In this document: positions 28,020 through 28,101 of the stretch, one piece after another
Numbering within the stretch: position 1 is the stretch's first letter
Layout: every line of letters starts with the position of its first letter
Assembly: GCF_001949145.1 (NCBI RefSeq)
Contig: NW_019091639.1
Span: 69,713 to 97,813 of the forward strand
Reading direction: 5' to 3'
From: Acanthaster planci
Lineage: Eukaryota > Echinodermata > Asteroidea > Valvatida > Acanthasteridae
DNA: 28,101 nt
The notes under the pieces: generated by a model
What the model saw: only the letters and a program-made list of their open reading frames with translations
What the model was told of the DNA's origin: nothing
Database searches by the model: none
Program-made: the position numbers and the translations under genes

Positions 28020-28101
28020 GAAGGCAATGCACCAGTTCAACATGTACATGTGTTCTGAAGGCAATGCACCAGTTCAACATGTACATGTGTTCTGAAGGCA
28101 A
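28020..28101. repeat. 37-bp tandem repeat running off the right edge
   Basis: GAAGGCAATGCACCAGTTCA followed by ACATGTACATGTGTTCT starts at 28020, 28057 and 28094. The visible copies are identical and the array continues beyond the window. Confidence 0.9.

Larger units (their letters stand above)
22099..28101. other. Region upstream of exon A, no confirmed gene
   Basis: Six kilobases with no recognisable protein family on either strand. It should contain, or lead to, the 5' exons of the RhoGEF gene. The only phase-compatible candidate found is a 141-nt open stretch at 22195-22335, treated as a finding. The rest is scattered ACATGT/ACCGGT words, AT-rich DNA and the tandem repeats listed. Confidence 0.7.

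Noticed and set aside
1-28101. tRNA or rRNA genes
   Set aside because: No tRNA B-box (GGTTCGAATCC-like) paired with an A-box, and no rRNA core sequence, was found on either strand by eye.

Overview
This is non-coding-rich genomic DNA from an animal, not from a bacterium or phage. It is AT-leaning and full of short palindromic words (TACATGTA, TACCGGTA), poly-C/G runs, minisatellites and fold-back elements. Nearly all long open frames are unstructured. The one recognisable gene is split into small exons with canonical GT-AG junctions. The sequence style suggests a marine invertebrate, perhaps a deuterostome (echinoderm, hemichordate or cephalochordate), but the window alone does not settle this.

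The minus strand carries the 5' part of an ARHGEF11/ARHGEF12-type gene (PDZ-RhoGEF / LARG, an RGS-domain Rho guanine nucleotide exchange factor). Six exons read in order from high to low coordinates: 22098-22025, 20316-20212, 19798-19749, 3500-3443, 2185-2046 and 272-192. Every junction is phase-compatible, and together they give 169 uninterrupted codons: a short N-terminal segment, a complete PDZ domain, a Pro/Ser/Thr-rich linker and the start of a coiled coil. The RGS-like, DH and PH domains would lie beyond position 1 on the minus strand. The first coding exon is not proven and may lie between 22.1 and 28.1 kb or outside the window.

Layout: 1-191 is an intron holding a truncated 52-58 bp tandem repeat. 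192-3500 holds three exons and, between them, a 193-bp fold-back element, a G-rich strip and an AT-rich GATTTAAATC block. 3501-19748 is one 16.2-kb intron that interrupts the PDZ coding sequence. It contains two further MITE-like inverted-repeat elements, a compound palindromic element, a CRE-bearing imperfect palindrome, a decayed LINE reverse-transcriptase tail, a 44-bp tandem array and a coding-like relic of unknown identity. 19749-22098 holds the three upstream exons and a 20-bp minisatellite of about 22 units. 22099-28101 has no recognised gene; it is rich in ACATGT microsatellite and has 30-bp and 37-bp tandem repeats.

No tRNA, rRNA, CRISPR array or bacterial feature was seen. The best candidates for something undescribed are the precise fold-back elements at 1461-1653 and 16768-17012, the dispersed TAC-NN-GTA palindrome family, and the frame-broken coding-like block at 7954-8363.
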